The position numbers and the translations under genes were made by a program. Shown here one piece after another: positions 42,236 to 51,366 of a stretch of 64,000 bases of DNA. The DNA comes from Victivallis vadensis. GTDB taxonomy: Bacteria > Verrucomicrobiota > Lentisphaeria > Victivallales > Victivallaceae. Numbering within the stretch: the stretch's first letter is position 1; each line of letters begins with the position of its first letter. The notes beneath the pieces were generated by a model that was not told where the DNA came from, did not search any database, and was given only the letters and a program-made list of their open reading frames with translations. The stretch covers positions 1 through 64,000 of the forward strand of contig NZ_QEKH01000027.1 of the NCBI RefSeq assembly GCF_003096415.1, in the 5' to 3' direction.

Positions 42236-43456
42236 ATGATAAGCGACGAATCCCTGCTGGAATTTGCGAAGGAATACGGCACGCCGCTGTATGTGTACGA
42301 CGGCGACCTGGTGGTGGAGCGCTACCGGGATCTGTTCAAATTCATCCCGTATGACCGGCTGAAGATCCATTACGCGCTGAAAGCCAACTACAATCCCGGA
42401 TTGCTGACGCTGCTGCGCGACGCCGGGGCCGGACTCGACACCGTCAGCCCCGGCGAGGTGGTCTACGCGCTGAAACTCGGTTTCCCGCGCGAGCGGATCA
42501 TCTATACCGCCAACAATATGACCGATGCCGAATTTGAACAGGTGCTGGCGATGGACGTGGTGATGAACATCGGTTCGCTCTCCCGCCTGCGCAAGATCGC
42601 CAAGCAGCATCCCGGCATGAAGCTCTGTCTGCGCTTCAATCCGGACGTCTGCGACGGCGACAATGAAAAGACCATGACCGGCGGCGACCTGACCAAGTTC
42701 GGCATCCTGCTCGAATCGGTCGAAGAGGTCAAGGCGCTGGTCAAAGAGGGCAATCTCAGGGTGATCGGCCTGCACGAGCACACCGGCAGCGGCCTGCAGC
42801 ACGCGGAATCGGTGTATCAGAGCATGGACAACTTAATGGCGATTGCGACGCCGGAGAACTTCCCCAACCTTGAATTTCTCGACTTCGGCGGCGGCTTCAA
42901 GGTGCCGTACAAGCCGGAGGAGCGCCGGGTGGACTACGTCGCGATGGGGGCCGAAATCGCCCGCCGTTTCACCGCGTTCACCGAACGTTACGGGCGCAGA
43001 CTCGATATGCTGTTCGAACCGGGCAAGTACATGGTCGCCGAAGCGGGACATCTGCTGACCGAGGTGAATACGATCAAGTGCAACCGCACCCGGGTGATCG
43101 CTGGTTGTGATTCCGGCTTTCCGCAGCTGATCCGTCCGGTATTGTACGGCGCATATCACCAGATCCGGAACCTCAGCAATCCCGCCGGCAAGCCGGTTGT
43201 GTACGACGTGTGCGGCAATATCTGTGAAACCGGCGACCGTTTCGCCGAACAGCGCGAACTCCCGGAAATCCGGGAATACGATATTCTGGCGGTCGGCAAT
43301 GCCGGGGCTTACTGCTACTCGATGGGCGGCGTCTACAACCTTCGTCCGATGCCGGGCGAAATCGTCGTGTCGGGCGGGAAAGTGGTTTCCGAACGCCGTA
43401 AACTTACAACGGAGGAGCTGGCCGTTCAGATCCTCGGGGAGTGCAGTGCAAAATGA
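42236..43456 (+). CDS. lysA: diaminopimelate decarboxylase
   Basis: PLP enzyme of the group IV decarboxylases, converting meso-diaminopimelate to L-lysine, the last step of lysine synthesis. It has 406 residues with HYALKAN holding the PLP-binding Lys, HEHTGSGL, the Gly-rich EFLDFGGGFKVPY loop, EPGKYMVAEAG and the C-terminal CETGDRF with the catalytic Cys. ATG 42236 is chosen because AAGGAG lies 9 bases upstream; an upstream TTG at 42230 would be only 3 bases from it. It overlaps tsaB by four bases. The CE/TGD and HxH signature favours lysA over a carboxynorspermidine decarboxylase, though the two are related. Confidence 0.88.
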   Translation: MISDESLLEFAKEYGTPLYVYDGDLVVERYRDLFKFIPYDRLKIHYALKANYNPGLLTLLRDAGAGLDTVSPGEVVYALKLGFPRERIIYTANNMTDAEFEQVLAMDVVMNIGSLSRLRKIAKQHPGMKLCLRFNPDVCDGDNEKTMTGGDLTKFGILLESVEEVKALVKEGNLRVIGLHEHTGSGLQHAESVYQSMDNLMAIATPENFPNLEFLDFGGGFKVPYKPEERRVDYVAMGAEIARRFTAFTERYGRRLDMLFEPGKYMVAEAGHLLTEVNTIKCNRTRVIAGCDSGFPQLIRPVLYGAYHQIRNLSNPAGKPVVYDVCGNICETGDRFAEQRELPEIREYDILAVGNAGAYCYSMGGVYNLRPMPGEIVVSGGKVVSERRKLTTEELAVQILGECSAK

Positions 43457-44130
43457 ATGCCCGTTATGCCGCGGCAATCGATCTCTCCGGCCGCAGCGCC
43501 GGATTCGCCCTGATGAAGGATCAGGAACTCCTTTGCGCCGCGTCGCGCCCGATGCGGGGCCGCGATTCGGCGGAGCTGGCCGACTTCGTCGCGCAGCAGC
43601 TCGCCGCCAATGGTGTGGAGCTGGCGGAGGTTTCGGATTGGACGGTCGGCTCCGGTCCCGGCAGCTTCACCGGGTTGCGCCTTGCCGCCGCGCTGGCGGC
43701 GGGCTGGACCTTCGGCAAAGAGGGGGTGCGCACCCGCTGCGTGCCGACCGCTGTGGCGCTGGCCGCCCGGCTCGAAACTGCCCATGGCGCCCGGATCGGC
43801 TGCCTTTTTGACGGCCGTAACCGTGAGCTGATCTATTTTGAGGTCGAGAACTTCGGCGGCGAGCTGGTGCCGACCGGCGAATCGCGGGTGTTGAACAAAG
43901 AGCAGGCGGCGGAGTTTTTCCGCACCTGCCCGGACCGGCATCTGGTGGCGCTCTCCGTGGAGCTTCCGGCGATCCAACTGCTGCTGGACGATGGAACCGC
44001 CGCGAAAGTCAAACCGGTCGAAGAACTGGACATCGCCGCGCTGGCCGCCTGCGGCTACCGGAAATTCGACAACGGCCTGACCGACCTGGTCTACATTCGC
44101 CCGGCGGTGTTCACTGCCCCGGTGCAATAG
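43453..44130 (+). CDS. tsaB: tRNA threonylcarbamoyladenosine biosynthesis protein TsaB
   Basis: A 225-residue ASKHA-fold protein that partners TsaD in making threonylcarbamoyl-adenosine at tRNA position 37. It has AIDLSGRSAGFAL at the start, the family-typical VGSGPGSFTGLRLAAALA (about residue 70) and CLFDGRNRELIYF. ATG 43453 overlaps the stop of lysA (ATGA); the longer frame start at 43441 lies inside the ribosome site. TsaB is shorter than TsaD and lacks metal-binding His residues, consistent with this protein. Its coupling to lysA is unusual but may simply reflect a compact operon. Confidence 0.88.
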   Translation: MNARYAAAIDLSGRSAGFALMKDQELLCAASRPMRGRDSAELADFVAQQLAANGVELAEVSDWTVGSGPGSFTGLRLAAALAAGWTFGKEGVRTRCVPTAVALAARLETAHGARIGCLFDGRNRELIYFEVENFGGELVPTGESRVLNKEQAAEFFRTCPDRHLVALSVELPAIQLLLDDGTAAKVKPVEELDIAALAACGYRKFDNGLTDLVYIRPAVFTAPVQ

Positions 44131-44168
44131 GGGATGCCTCCGGCGGCCGGGGGCAATGAGGGAATGAT

Positions 44169-44888
44169 ATGGCGGTAAGAAAAACGGCCGGAACCGCCCG
44201 CAAAGCGGCTCCGGTGAAAAAGAAAAGCGTGAAAAGGAAGGCCGGAATCGGCTGGAAAGGCTGGCTGCTGATTGCGTTTGCGGCGTTGATCGGTCTGCTG
44301 CTGATTCTGGCGGCGTTGATTTTCAGTCCGATGCGCGACATTCCGCCGACGCCGCCGGCCGTGGAGGATGCGGCGCTGCAGAGCCGCCTGCTGGCCCGGA
44401 TTTCCGGGGAGGTGATCAAGGGCAAGCCGAAGGAGTCCGAACTGATCCTGACGCCTGCCGATGTTGCGTCGCTGATCCGGTTGAGCGACAACGGCTTCGT
44501 GCTGACCAGCGGCTTTACGGCCAGCACCGCGCTGCCGCCGCGCTACTATGAGGTGAAATTCGCGAACCGGCGGTTCGATTTCGTGGTGCCGGTGGATACC
44601 GGCTGGAGGATTCTGTTCGGCGGTGTGATCCGGCTGTCGATGGAAGTGGAGATCGAGAAGGAGGGGGACGAAATCGACTTCAACTTTTCGAAGTTCCGGG
44701 CCGGGCGCATTCCGCTGCCGACCTGGCTGGTCCGCGACATCGCGTTGAAGGAGCTGGGAAAACGCCGGCAGGATCGTAATTTTCTGCGTTTCAACCGTTC
44801 GGTGAAGTCGCTGTTCTGCGACGACGACGGCAATCTGCACATCGTTTACCGTCCCGGCGAACTGCGCACGGTGTTCCTCGGCTTCTGA
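44169..44888 (+). CDS. single-helix membrane-anchored protein (YpmS/DUF2140-like?)
   Basis: A 239-residue protein with a Lys/Arg-rich cytoplasmic N-terminus (KKKSVKRKAGIGWKG), one membrane helix (WLLIAFAALIGLLLILAALI) and an extracytoplasmic beta-rich domain. The pattern of a short loop, LPPRYYEVKF and RAGRIPLPTWLVRDIALKEL loosely resembles the YpmS (DUF2140) family, an unproven assignment. GAGGGA precedes the ATG. It follows tsaB by 38 bases on the same strand and converges on a GNAT gene, which begins at the next base after the stop. Confidence 0.6.
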   Translation: MAVRKTAGTARKAAPVKKKSVKRKAGIGWKGWLLIAFAALIGLLLILAALIFSPMRDIPPTPPAVEDAALQSRLLARISGEVIKGKPKESELILTPADVASLIRLSDNGFVLTSGFTASTALPPRYYEVKFANRRFDFVVPVDTGWRILFGGVIRLSMEVEIEKEGDEIDFNFSKFRAGRIPLPTWLVRDIALKELGKRRQDRNFLRFNRSVKSLFCDDDGNLHIVYRPGELRTVFLGF

Positions 44889-45731
44889 TCAGGGGAGCCA
44901 CTGCAGTTCTTCGACGATGCACCGGTCGACGTAGCCGATCCTGCGGTAGATGCCGCAGGAGACCGGGTTGGCCGTATCGGCGAAAAGGCAGCAGAAGCGG
45001 TTGCCCCGCTCCAGCAGGACTCGGGAGAGTTCGGCAACCAGCGATGACGCATAGCCGCGCCCCCGGTAGGGAGGCGGCGTGTAGACCGCGCTGATCGCGG
45101 CGCCGTGCATCGTGGAGCGGGCATGGCAGGCCTGCGACACCGGAATGCGGTCCTCCCACAAATAGAACGTATCGGCTCCGATTCGTTTCCGCGTCTGTTC
45201 AATGCTGGCGTCGAGGCCGGGCTGCCCGACATGTGCTTCCTCGGCGAATGCCCGGCACCAGTAGGGGACGAAGAACAGGTCCTCCTCCCGCAGCGGCCGG
45301 GCTGCCCCGGGGCTTGGAGTGTGGTTGGCGACATGGTCCAGCCGCATCACGGTCATGGAGTGGTTGATGCGGTAGCGCCCGGTTCCGGCGAATTCCTCCG
45401 CAAAGCGCCGGGCCAGTGTCTGTTCGGCCAGCACGCCGGGAAACATCCGCCGCATCGTTTTAAGCTCCGAGGCCAGCAGCTTTACTGCGGCGGGGCAGGG
45501 GCGGTTGTCCGTTTCCGCGAGCACAAGATTGAAAGGCGGAGTGCAGGCGGCGGTCAGCAGGACGCTTCCGGCATTGTCTTTGACGGTTGCGAGCAGCCAG
45601 CCGGAGGTTTCCGCCTTGCGGTCATTGCGGGCGAAACTGATCAGCAGGTTATTCTGTTCCTCGTGCCGGAGCAGCGGGTCAAGGACATCGTTGCCGAATG
45701 CTTCAGTGCCGGAGTAATATTCCAATCGCAT
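44889..45731 (-). CDS. GNAT-family N-acetyltransferase
   Basis: A 280-residue acyl-CoA-dependent acyltransferase. The C-terminal half carries the acetyl-CoA-binding motif A, VYTPPPYRGRGYASSLVAEL, with RGRG at the pyrophosphate loop, and ends IGYVDRCIVEEL. The first 150 residues form an N-terminal domain of the tandem or FeeM/FR47-like type (RHEEQNNLLISFAR at the start). AAGGAGG lies 7 bases before the ATG. Its stop meets the stop of the anchored-protein gene back to back. Substrate unknown. Confidence 0.82.
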   Translation of the reverse strand: MRLEYYSGTEAFGNDVLDPLLRHEEQNNLLISFARNDRKAETSGWLLATVKDNAGSVLLTAACTPPFNLVLAETDNRPCPAAVKLLASELKTMRRMFPGVLAEQTLARRFAEEFAGTGRYRINHSMTVMRLDHVANHTPSPGAARPLREEDLFFVPYWCRAFAEEAHVGQPGLDASIEQTRKRIGADTFYLWEDRIPVSQACHARSTMHGAAISAVYTPPPYRGRGYASSLVAELSRVLLERGNRFCCLFADTANPVSCGIYRRIGYVDRCIVEELQWLP

Positions 45732-45769
45732 TGTCCTGCCTCCTTGAAAAAGTTTTTTTAAAGGCCGTG

Positions 45770-46059
45770 AGAGAAGCTATGCTGCCGGGCAGGGCGTTTC
45801 GCCCCTCGGCCTCCGGAGGCAGGTCGAGGGGGAAGCCTGCCGTTTTGAAGGCAGGCGGGTCTGCACCCCTGCGGTTTGCAGACCTTGTGCGCTACGCGGC
45901 CTGATTTTCAATCAGGCACCGGTAGCTGGGCGCATAGCGCACAGGTGTCTTCGACGACAAGGGCGCTTCGCCCCTTGACCCCGACCGGCAAGGTGCCGGT
46001 GCCGAGTACCGGGGGGCGAAGCGCCCCCGGCCGCCGGAGGCAAAGTCCCGGCGGGAAAG
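45770..46059. repeat. non-coding hairpin-rich spacer (mosaic region D)
   Basis: A 328-base gap separates the GNAT gene and pta. From about 45770 it contains hairpins 45833-45854 (GCCTGCC/GGCAGGC) and 45856-45882 (GGTCTGCA/TGCAGACC), CCTGATT/AATCAGG near 45898, GCGCATAGCGCACA, GACAAGGGCGCTTCGCCCCT and CCGGGGGGCG/GCGCCCCCGG near 46009. These phrases match regions A and C. No gene is supported. The last hairpin may terminate pta transcription. Confidence 0.65.
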
Positions 46060-47070
46060 TTACTTCATCGTCTGGCAGACCGTGATCACGATCTGGCCGA
46101 AAATGTCGTCGCTGTTGCAGCCGCGCGACAGGTCGTTCAGCGGCTTCGCGAGTCCCTGCAGCACCGGGCCGTAGGCGTCGGCGTGCGCGAGGCGCTGCAC
46201 GAGCTTATAACCGATGTTGCCCGCGTTGAGGTCCGGGAAGATCAGCACGTTGGCCGCGCCCGCGACCGGGCTGCCCGGCGCTTTGGCGGCGGCGACGGAG
46301 GGAACCAGCGCCGCGTCGGCCTGCAGTTCGCCGTCGCAGAGGATGTCGAGCTTTTCGTCGGCGATCTTCTGCTGCATCATCGCGGCCGCTTCCTTGACCT
46401 TGTTCAGGATTTCATGGTCGGCGCTGCCCTTGGTCGAGAAGGACAGGAACGCGACTTTCGGAGTCTTGCCGAGCAATGCGCGATAGGTATTGGAGGTCGC
46501 GAGCGCGATGTCGACCAGCTGGTTCGCATCCGGATTCGGATTCACGCCACAGTCGGCGAAAAGCAGCACATCGTCTCCGGCCGGGGCCGGGGTCTTCAGG
46601 TCCATCACGAAAGTGCTGCTGGCGATCTTCATGCCCGGCGCGGTGCCGATGCAGTGGAACGCGGCGCGGAGCATGTCCGCGGTGGAGGCGATGCTGCCCG
46701 CCACCAGGCCGTCCGCGAGGCCGCGGCGGCACATCATCGCGCCGAAATAGATCCGGCTCTGCATGGTCTTGGCGGCCTTTTCCGGGGTCATGCCCTTGGC
46801 CTTGCGCATTTCGGTGAACTCCGCGACGAAATCGTTGTAGAGCGGGCTGTTCAGGTAGTCGACGCATTCGAACTTGCGTTCGGTGACGCCGGCCTTGGCG
46901 CAGGCTTCGGCGATTTCGGCTTCGCTGCCGAGCACGATCGCCTTGGTGACGACCTTCTCGTCGACCGCCTTGTTGGCGGCGGCGACCACGCGGGCGTCCT
47001 GGCCTTCCGGCAGGACGATGACCTTGGCGCCTTTGCGGGCGCGTTCGACGAGCGTATTCAGGATGGACAT
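46060..47070 (-). CDS. pta: phosphate acetyltransferase
   Basis: Interconverts acetyl-CoA and acetyl-phosphate. It has 336 residues, the short single-domain form, with KVIVLPEGQDARVV near the start and the family segments CRRGLADGLVAGSI, FADCGVNPNPDANQLVDIA and ANVLIFPDLNAGNIGYKLVQRL. AAGGA lies 11 bases before ATG. It follows ackA by 26 bases on the same strand, the standard pair that makes ATP and acetate from acetyl-CoA. The regulatory N-terminal domain of long Pta enzymes is absent. Confidence 0.95.
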   Translation of the reverse strand: MSILNTLVERARKGAKVIVLPEGQDARVVAAANKAVDEKVVTKAIVLGSEAEIAEACAKAGVTERKFECVDYLNSPLYNDFVAEFTEMRKAKGMTPEKAAKTMQSRIYFGAMMCRRGLADGLVAGSIASTADMLRAAFHCIGTAPGMKIASSTFVMDLKTPAPAGDDVLLFADCGVNPNPDANQLVDIALATSNTYRALLGKTPKVAFLSFSTKGSADHEILNKVKEAAAMMQQKIADEKLDILCDGELQADAALVPSVAAAKAPGSPVAGAANVLIFPDLNAGNIGYKLVQRLAHADAYGPVLQGLAKPLNDLSRGCNSDDIFGQIVITVCQTMK

Positions 47071-47096
47071 TTCTTCGTTATCCTTATGTTAAAAGA

Positions 47097-48299
47097 TTAC
47101 TTGAGGTGCAGCGTGTCGACGACGCTGCGCGCGATCATCAGTTCTTCGTCGGTCGGCATCACGATCGCCTTCCAGCTGCTGTCGTCGGTGGAGATCACGC
47201 CGGCTTTGCCGAAACATTCGGCGTTGCGGCCGTCGTCCAGCTTGAGGCCGAGCGAACCGAGCTGGTCCATGATGCGCTTGCGCATCGGAACCGAGAATTC
47301 CCCGACGCCGCCGGTGAAGGAGATCGCCTGCGGCCCGTCGAGCAGCACATAGTAGGCGCCGATGTATTTCACGATGCGGCGGGCGAACATCTTGAGCGCG
47401 AGCTCGGCGCGTTCGCTGCCTTTTTCTGCGGCGGCAAGCATGTCGCGCATATCGCCGGAGTTGATGTCGCCGACGCCGTACAGGCCGGACTGCTTGTTCA
47501 GGATCTTATCCACTTCGGCGGTGGTGTGGCCGAGGTCCACCAGGCGGATCACCGCGGCCGGGTCGAGGTCGCCGCAGCGGGTTCCCATCATCAGCCCTTC
47601 CAGCGGAGTCAGGCCCATCGTGGTGTCGATCACCTTGCCGTTCTTCACCGCGGCCATGCTGCAGCCGTTGCCGAGATGGCAGGTGATGATGGTGGTGTCT
47701 TCGACCTTCTGGTTCAGGAATTTGGCGGTCGCCAGCGTCACATAGTGGTGGCTGGTGCCGTGGAAGCCGTATTTGCGGATGCCGTATTTCTTGTAGAAGT
47801 CGTAGGGAATCGCATACAGGTACGCTTCCGGCGGCATGGTCATGTGGAACTGGGTGTCGAAAACGCCGACGTTCGGCACGCCGGGCATCTCTTCCTCACA
47901 CGCTTCGATGCCGGCGAGGTTGGCCGGGTTGTGCAGCGGGCCGAGCGGGAAGCATTCGCGGATGATCTCCTTGGCCTTGTCGTCGATCTTCACCGGAGCG
48001 GTGATCTTTTCGCCTCCGTGCAGCACACGGTGGCCGATCGCGGTGATTTCGCTGAGGCTCTTGAGCACGCCGTCTTCGGGATCGACGAGCTTTTCACAGA
48101 TCTTCTTCAACGCCTCGACGTGGTTTTTGACCGGAATTTCGGCCTCGAACTTATAGCCGTCGGGACGTTTGTAGACCATGTTCGGCTTATCGTAGCCGAG
48201 ACGCTCGAAAAGTCCCTTGGCCAGAATCTGTTCGTTTTCCATCGAATACAGCGTGAACTTCATCGAGCTGCTGCCGGCGTTGATTACCAGAATCTTCAT
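47097..48299 (-). CDS. ackA: acetate kinase
   Basis: Transfers phosphate between acetyl-phosphate and ADP, making ATP in acetate fermentation. It has 400 residues, full length, with MKILVINAGSSSMKFTLYSM, the catalytic region GHRVLHGGEKI, FDTQFHMTMP, CHLGNGCS and TGGVGE. ATG 48299 is chosen, with GGGAG upstream at a long 13 bases; the TTG at 48311 is too close to it. It is located between infA and pta in one minus-strand series, so the energy genes may be read through from the translation genes. Confidence 0.95.
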   Translation of the reverse strand: MKILVINAGSSSMKFTLYSMENEQILAKGLFERLGYDKPNMVYKRPDGYKFEAEIPVKNHVEALKKICEKLVDPEDGVLKSLSEITAIGHRVLHGGEKITAPVKIDDKAKEIIRECFPLGPLHNPANLAGIEACEEEMPGVPNVGVFDTQFHMTMPPEAYLYAIPYDFYKKYGIRKYGFHGTSHHYVTLATAKFLNQKVEDTTIITCHLGNGCSMAAVKNGKVIDTTMGLTPLEGLMMGTRCGDLDPAAVIRLVDLGHTTAEVDKILNKQSGLYGVGDINSGDMRDMLAAAEKGSERAELALKMFARRIVKYIGAYYVLLDGPQAISFTGGVGEFSVPMRKRIMDQLGSLGLKLDDGRNAECFGKAGVISTDDSSWKAIVMPTDEELMIARSVVDTLHLK

Positions 48300-48338
48300 T
48301 TGAAAATACAATCTCCCTGTCAGAGTATGAAACAGTCA

Positions 48339-48557
48339 TTATTTTTTGCGGAATACAATACGTCCCTTGGTCAAATCGTAGGGGGACATCTCCAGCGTCA
48401 CCGAGTCGCCGGGCAGGATGCGGATGAAATTCATGCGCATTTTCCCGGAAATGTGGGCGGTCACCATATGCCCGGTCTGAATTTCCACTTTGAACATCGT
48501 ATTGGGAAGGAGTTCCTTGACAGTTCCTTCCACGCGAATCACATCGTCTTTGGCCAC
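48339..48557 (-). CDS. infA: translation initiation factor IF-1
   Basis: A 72-residue S1/OB-fold protein that occupies the ribosomal A site during initiation. The whole sequence matches the family: [20 protein letters not shown], then [20 protein letters not shown] and the end KGRIVFRKK. Its first 19 bases overlap the end of map, so the two are translationally coupled. Confidence 0.97.
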   Translation of the reverse strand: MAKDDVIRVEGTVKELLPNTMFKVEIQTGHMVTAHISGKMRMNFIRILPGDSVTLEMSPYDLTKGRIVFRKK

Positions 48558-49309
48558 GTTAAAATCTCCGGTTCGTTATCAGTTATCAGCACCATATGTT
48601 CGAAATGGGCGGAACAGGCGCCGTCGCGCGTCCTGACCGTCCAGTGATCCTGCGGGTCGGTCGTGACCCGGGCGGTTCCGAGATTCAGCATCGGCTCGAT
48701 GCACAGAACCATGCCGGGCGCCAGCCGGGCGCCGCGGCCGTAGCCGACGAAATTGGGGACTTCGGGAGGCTCGTGCATCCGGGTGCCGCAGCCGTGCCCC
48801 ACATATTCCTGAACCACACCGAGACGGTATTTCTTCGCGGTCGTCTCCACCGCCTGGCTGATGTGGCGCACGTAGTGCCCGGCGCGGGCCTGGGCGATGC
48901 CGTTCATCAGCGATTCCTGGGTGCCCTTGAACAGCCGGGCGAGGTCGTCGGGCAGTTCCCGGAACGAAATGGTCCGGGCAGTGTCGCCGATCGCTCCGTC
49001 GAGTTCAACGCCGACGTCGATGCTGACGATGTCGGTGTCGAGCAGGATCCGGTCGGGACGGCCGATGCCGTGCACAACCTCGTCGTTGACCGAAATGCAG
49101 ATGTTGCCGGGGAAACCGTGGTAACCGAGGAACGCGCTTTTGCCGCCGGTCTCGCGGATCAGTTCCGCCGCGAGCTGGTCGAGGTCAAAAGTAGTCATTC
49201 CGGGGCGGGCCAGTCGGGCCAGCGAGTCGCGGACGCCGGCCGTCACTTCGGCGGCGCGGCGGATCCGGCGGATCTCATCTTCCGTATGAATGACCTGATC
49301 GCGCGACAT
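48539..49309 (-). CDS. map: type I methionine aminopeptidase
   Basis: Removes the initiator methionine from new proteins. It has 256 residues with the metal ligands in [16 protein letters not shown] (Asp pair), the His in [16 protein letters not shown] and the Glu residues in [13 protein letters not shown] and FEHMVLIT. Full length. It lies 3 bases after adk and overlaps infA. The order adk, map, infA matches the spc-type ribosomal cluster of many bacteria, but here there are no ribosomal protein genes beside it. Confidence 0.95.
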   Translation of the reverse strand: MSRDQVIHTEDEIRRIRRAAEVTAGVRDSLARLARPGMTTFDLDQLAAELIRETGGKSAFLGYHGFPGNICISVNDEVVHGIGRPDRILLDTDIVSIDVGVELDGAIGDTARTISFRELPDDLARLFKGTQESLMNGIAQARAGHYVRHISQAVETTAKKYRLGVVQEYVGHGCGTRMHEPPEVPNFVGYGRGARLAPGMVLCIEPMLNLGTARVTTDPQDHWTVRTRDGACSAHFEHMVLITDNEPEILTWPKTM

Positions 49310-49312
49310 GGT

Positions 49313-49963
49313 TTACGCGAGCTCCTGTTCGAGCGCGGCAACGATTTTGTCCTTGTCGGTCTCGGTGACGGTCAGCAGCAGCCCCTGCTTTTCGTAGTAA
49401 TCGATCAGCGGCTGGGTCTGTTTGTAGAAGACTTCCAGACGGGATTTCGCGGTTTCGAGCGAATCGTCCGGGCGCTGGAAGAGTTCGCCGCCGCACTTGT
49501 CGCAGACGCCTTCGACCTTGGAGGGCATGAAGAGCTTGTTGTAGATTTCACCGCACTTCCTGCAGTTCTGGCGGGCGGTCAGCCGCTGCAGCAGCAGCTC
49601 GTCATCGACCTTGAAGTAGATCACCCGGTCGAGCGGGTTGTTCAGCTCCCTGAGGGCTTCGCCCAGCAGGTCGGCCTGGTGGATGGTGCGCGGAAAACCG
49701 TCGAGGATGAAGCCCTTCTGACAATCGGGCTGCGCGAGGCGGGCGCGGACCATTCCGGCGACCACTTCGTCCGGCACGAGCTTGCCGGCCTTCATCAGCA
49801 CGGAGGCTTCGCGGCCCAGCTGGGTGTCGCGTTTGATTTCGTCGCGCAGGATGTCGCCGGTGGAGATGTGCGCGAAGGGGTACTTGGCCAGCAGGATGCC
49901 GGAGATGGTGCCTTTGCCGGCGCCGGGAGCGCCGATAAAGATCAGGTTCTTTTGTTTCAGCAT
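49313..49963 (-). CDS. adk: adenylate kinase
   Basis: Balances ATP, ADP and AMP. It has 216 residues with the P-loop GAPGAGKGT, the AMP region FAHISTGDILRDEI, DGFPRTIHQADLL and a long-form LID holding a Cys4 zinc site (CRKCGEIYN ... VCDKCGGEL). The zinc-bound LID is common in Gram-positives and other lineages but less so in Proteobacteria. It follows hisS by 29 bases and precedes map by 3. Confidence 0.96.
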   Translation of the reverse strand: MLKQKNLIFIGAPGAGKGTISGILLAKYPFAHISTGDILRDEIKRDTQLGREASVLMKAGKLVPDEVVAGMVRARLAQPDCQKGFILDGFPRTIHQADLLGEALRELNNPLDRVIYFKVDDELLLQRLTARQNCRKCGEIYNKLFMPSKVEGVCDKCGGELFQRPDDSLETAKSRLEVFYKQTQPLIDYYEKQGLLLTVTETDKDKIVAALEQELA

Positions 49964-49992
49964 GGTTATCGTTCCATTTCTGGTTGAAAAAG

Positions 49993-51273
49993 TTAGATAT
50001 TCGATCCGGCCGACTGCCGGGTAAGTTTCAGCAGGGTGTCGAAAAGCCCGGCTTCCGGCACCTCGGACTGGCTGCCGTCGGCCATGGTCTTGACCATCGC
50101 GATCTTCTTCTCAAGTTCCGCTTCGCCGCGTACGACCGTGAAGGAGGCTCCGGCCTTGTTCGCGCTGCGCAGCTGCGCCTTGAAGGAGCGTTCCTCCAGC
50201 TCCAGCGCGACCTTCATGCCCGCGCGGCGGAGCTCGCCGGCGAGTTTGAGGTTCGCCATGCGGGCCGCGGCGCCGAGTCCGACCAGATAAACCGGAGTCG
50301 GTTCTTCTTTTGCCGGATTCACTTTGAGCGCGTCCTGCACCATCAACAGCCGCTCCATGCCTGCCGCGAAGCCGACGCCCTGCACCGGACGGTTCTGGCC
50401 GGGCAGGAAAAGTTCGTAGCGGCCGCCGCCGGCGATCGCGGTCTGCGCGCCGAGGCCGGTATGGGTGACCTCGAACACGGTGTGCACATAATAGTCCAGC
50501 CCGCGCACCAGCAGCGGATCGACCGTATATTCCACGCCGAGCGCGGTCAGCGCCGCCTTGACTTCGTCGAAATAGGCGCGGGATTCGGCGCTGAAGCTGG
50601 CGACATAGTCGGGTGCGTCGGCGACGAATTTGCGGCAGGCTTCCTGCTTGCAGTCGAGAATGCGCCATACGTTGCGCTCCAGCCGCGCCTTGCAGTCGTC
50701 GCACATCTCGTGGATGCGGCTGCCGAAGTAGTCGCGCAGCAGCTGTCCGGCAGGGCCGCGGTCGGGCATCACGCCGCGGGTGTTGATCGAGAGCTTCGCA
50801 TCCGGAATGCCGATTTCACGCAGGAACTCCATCAGCATCGCGATGCATTCGGCGTCGATGAGAGGGGCGATCCGGCCGACGTTTTCGACGCCGATCTGGT
50901 GGAACTGCCGCCGCCGTCCGGCCGCCGGGCGCTCGCCGCGGAACATCGGGCCGTGGTAGTAGACCCGCTGTTCGACGCCGTTCAGCACGTCGGTGTTGGA
51001 CAAGGCGCGCATCACGCCGGCGGTTCCTTCGGGGCGCAGCGTCAGGCTGCGTCCGCCGCGGTCGAGGAAGGTGTACATCTCTTTCTGCACGACTTCGGTT
51101 TCGTCGCCGAGGCCGCGCTGGAACACTTCGGTGTACTCGAAAATCGGAGTGCGCAGCTCGCCGTAACCGTATCTTGAAAAGACCGTCCCGGCGGCGGCTT
51201 CGAGGTTCCGCCAGCGTCTGGCCTCCTCCGGAAAAATGTCCGCCGTACCCGGCGGTGGGGCAAATGTCGCCAT
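49993..51273 (-). CDS. hisS: histidyl-tRNA synthetase
   Basis: Class II aminoacyl-tRNA synthetase that charges tRNA-His. It has 426 residues beginning MATFAPPPGTADIFPEEARR. Motif 2 is FRGERPAAGRRRQFHQIGVE, the His-specific segment is LVRGLDYYVHTVFEV, GGGRYE follows, and motif 3 is AAGMERLLMV; the C-terminal anticodon-binding domain is present. The start at 51273 is the first ATG before the conserved region; a further upstream start (51312) would begin in the terminator of the HU gene. Only a weak Shine-Dalgarno sequence is visible. Confidence 0.95.
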   Translation of the reverse strand: MATFAPPPGTADIFPEEARRWRNLEAAAGTVFSRYGYGELRTPIFEYTEVFQRGLGDETEVVQKEMYTFLDRGGRSLTLRPEGTAGVMRALSNTDVLNGVEQRVYYHGPMFRGERPAAGRRRQFHQIGVENVGRIAPLIDAECIAMLMEFLREIGIPDAKLSINTRGVMPDRGPAGQLLRDYFGSRIHEMCDDCKARLERNVWRILDCKQEACRKFVADAPDYVASFSAESRAYFDEVKAALTALGVEYTVDPLLVRGLDYYVHTVFEVTHTGLGAQTAIAGGGRYELFLPGQNRPVQGVGFAAGMERLLMVQDALKVNPAKEEPTPVYLVGLGAAARMANLKLAGELRRAGMKVALELEERSFKAQLRSANKAGASFTVVRGEAELEKKIAMVKTMADGSQSEVPEAGLFDTLLKLTRQSAGSNI

Positions 51274-51297
51274 TTCTGAAAACCCGTAAATCCTGTT

Positions 51298-51342
51298 AAA
51301 AAAACAAACCACGCCCGACGAAAATCGTTTCCGTCAGGCGTG
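51298..51342 (-). terminator. rho-independent terminator after the HU-like gene
   Basis: On the minus strand CACGCCTGACG pairs imperfectly with CGTCGGGCGTG (one mismatch), followed by GTTTGTTTTTTT. It falls between the HU-like gene and hisS, so the downstream genes may depend on readthrough or an internal promoter. Confidence 0.75.
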
Positions 51343-51366
51343 ACAGCCGCTCATCGGCACACCGGC

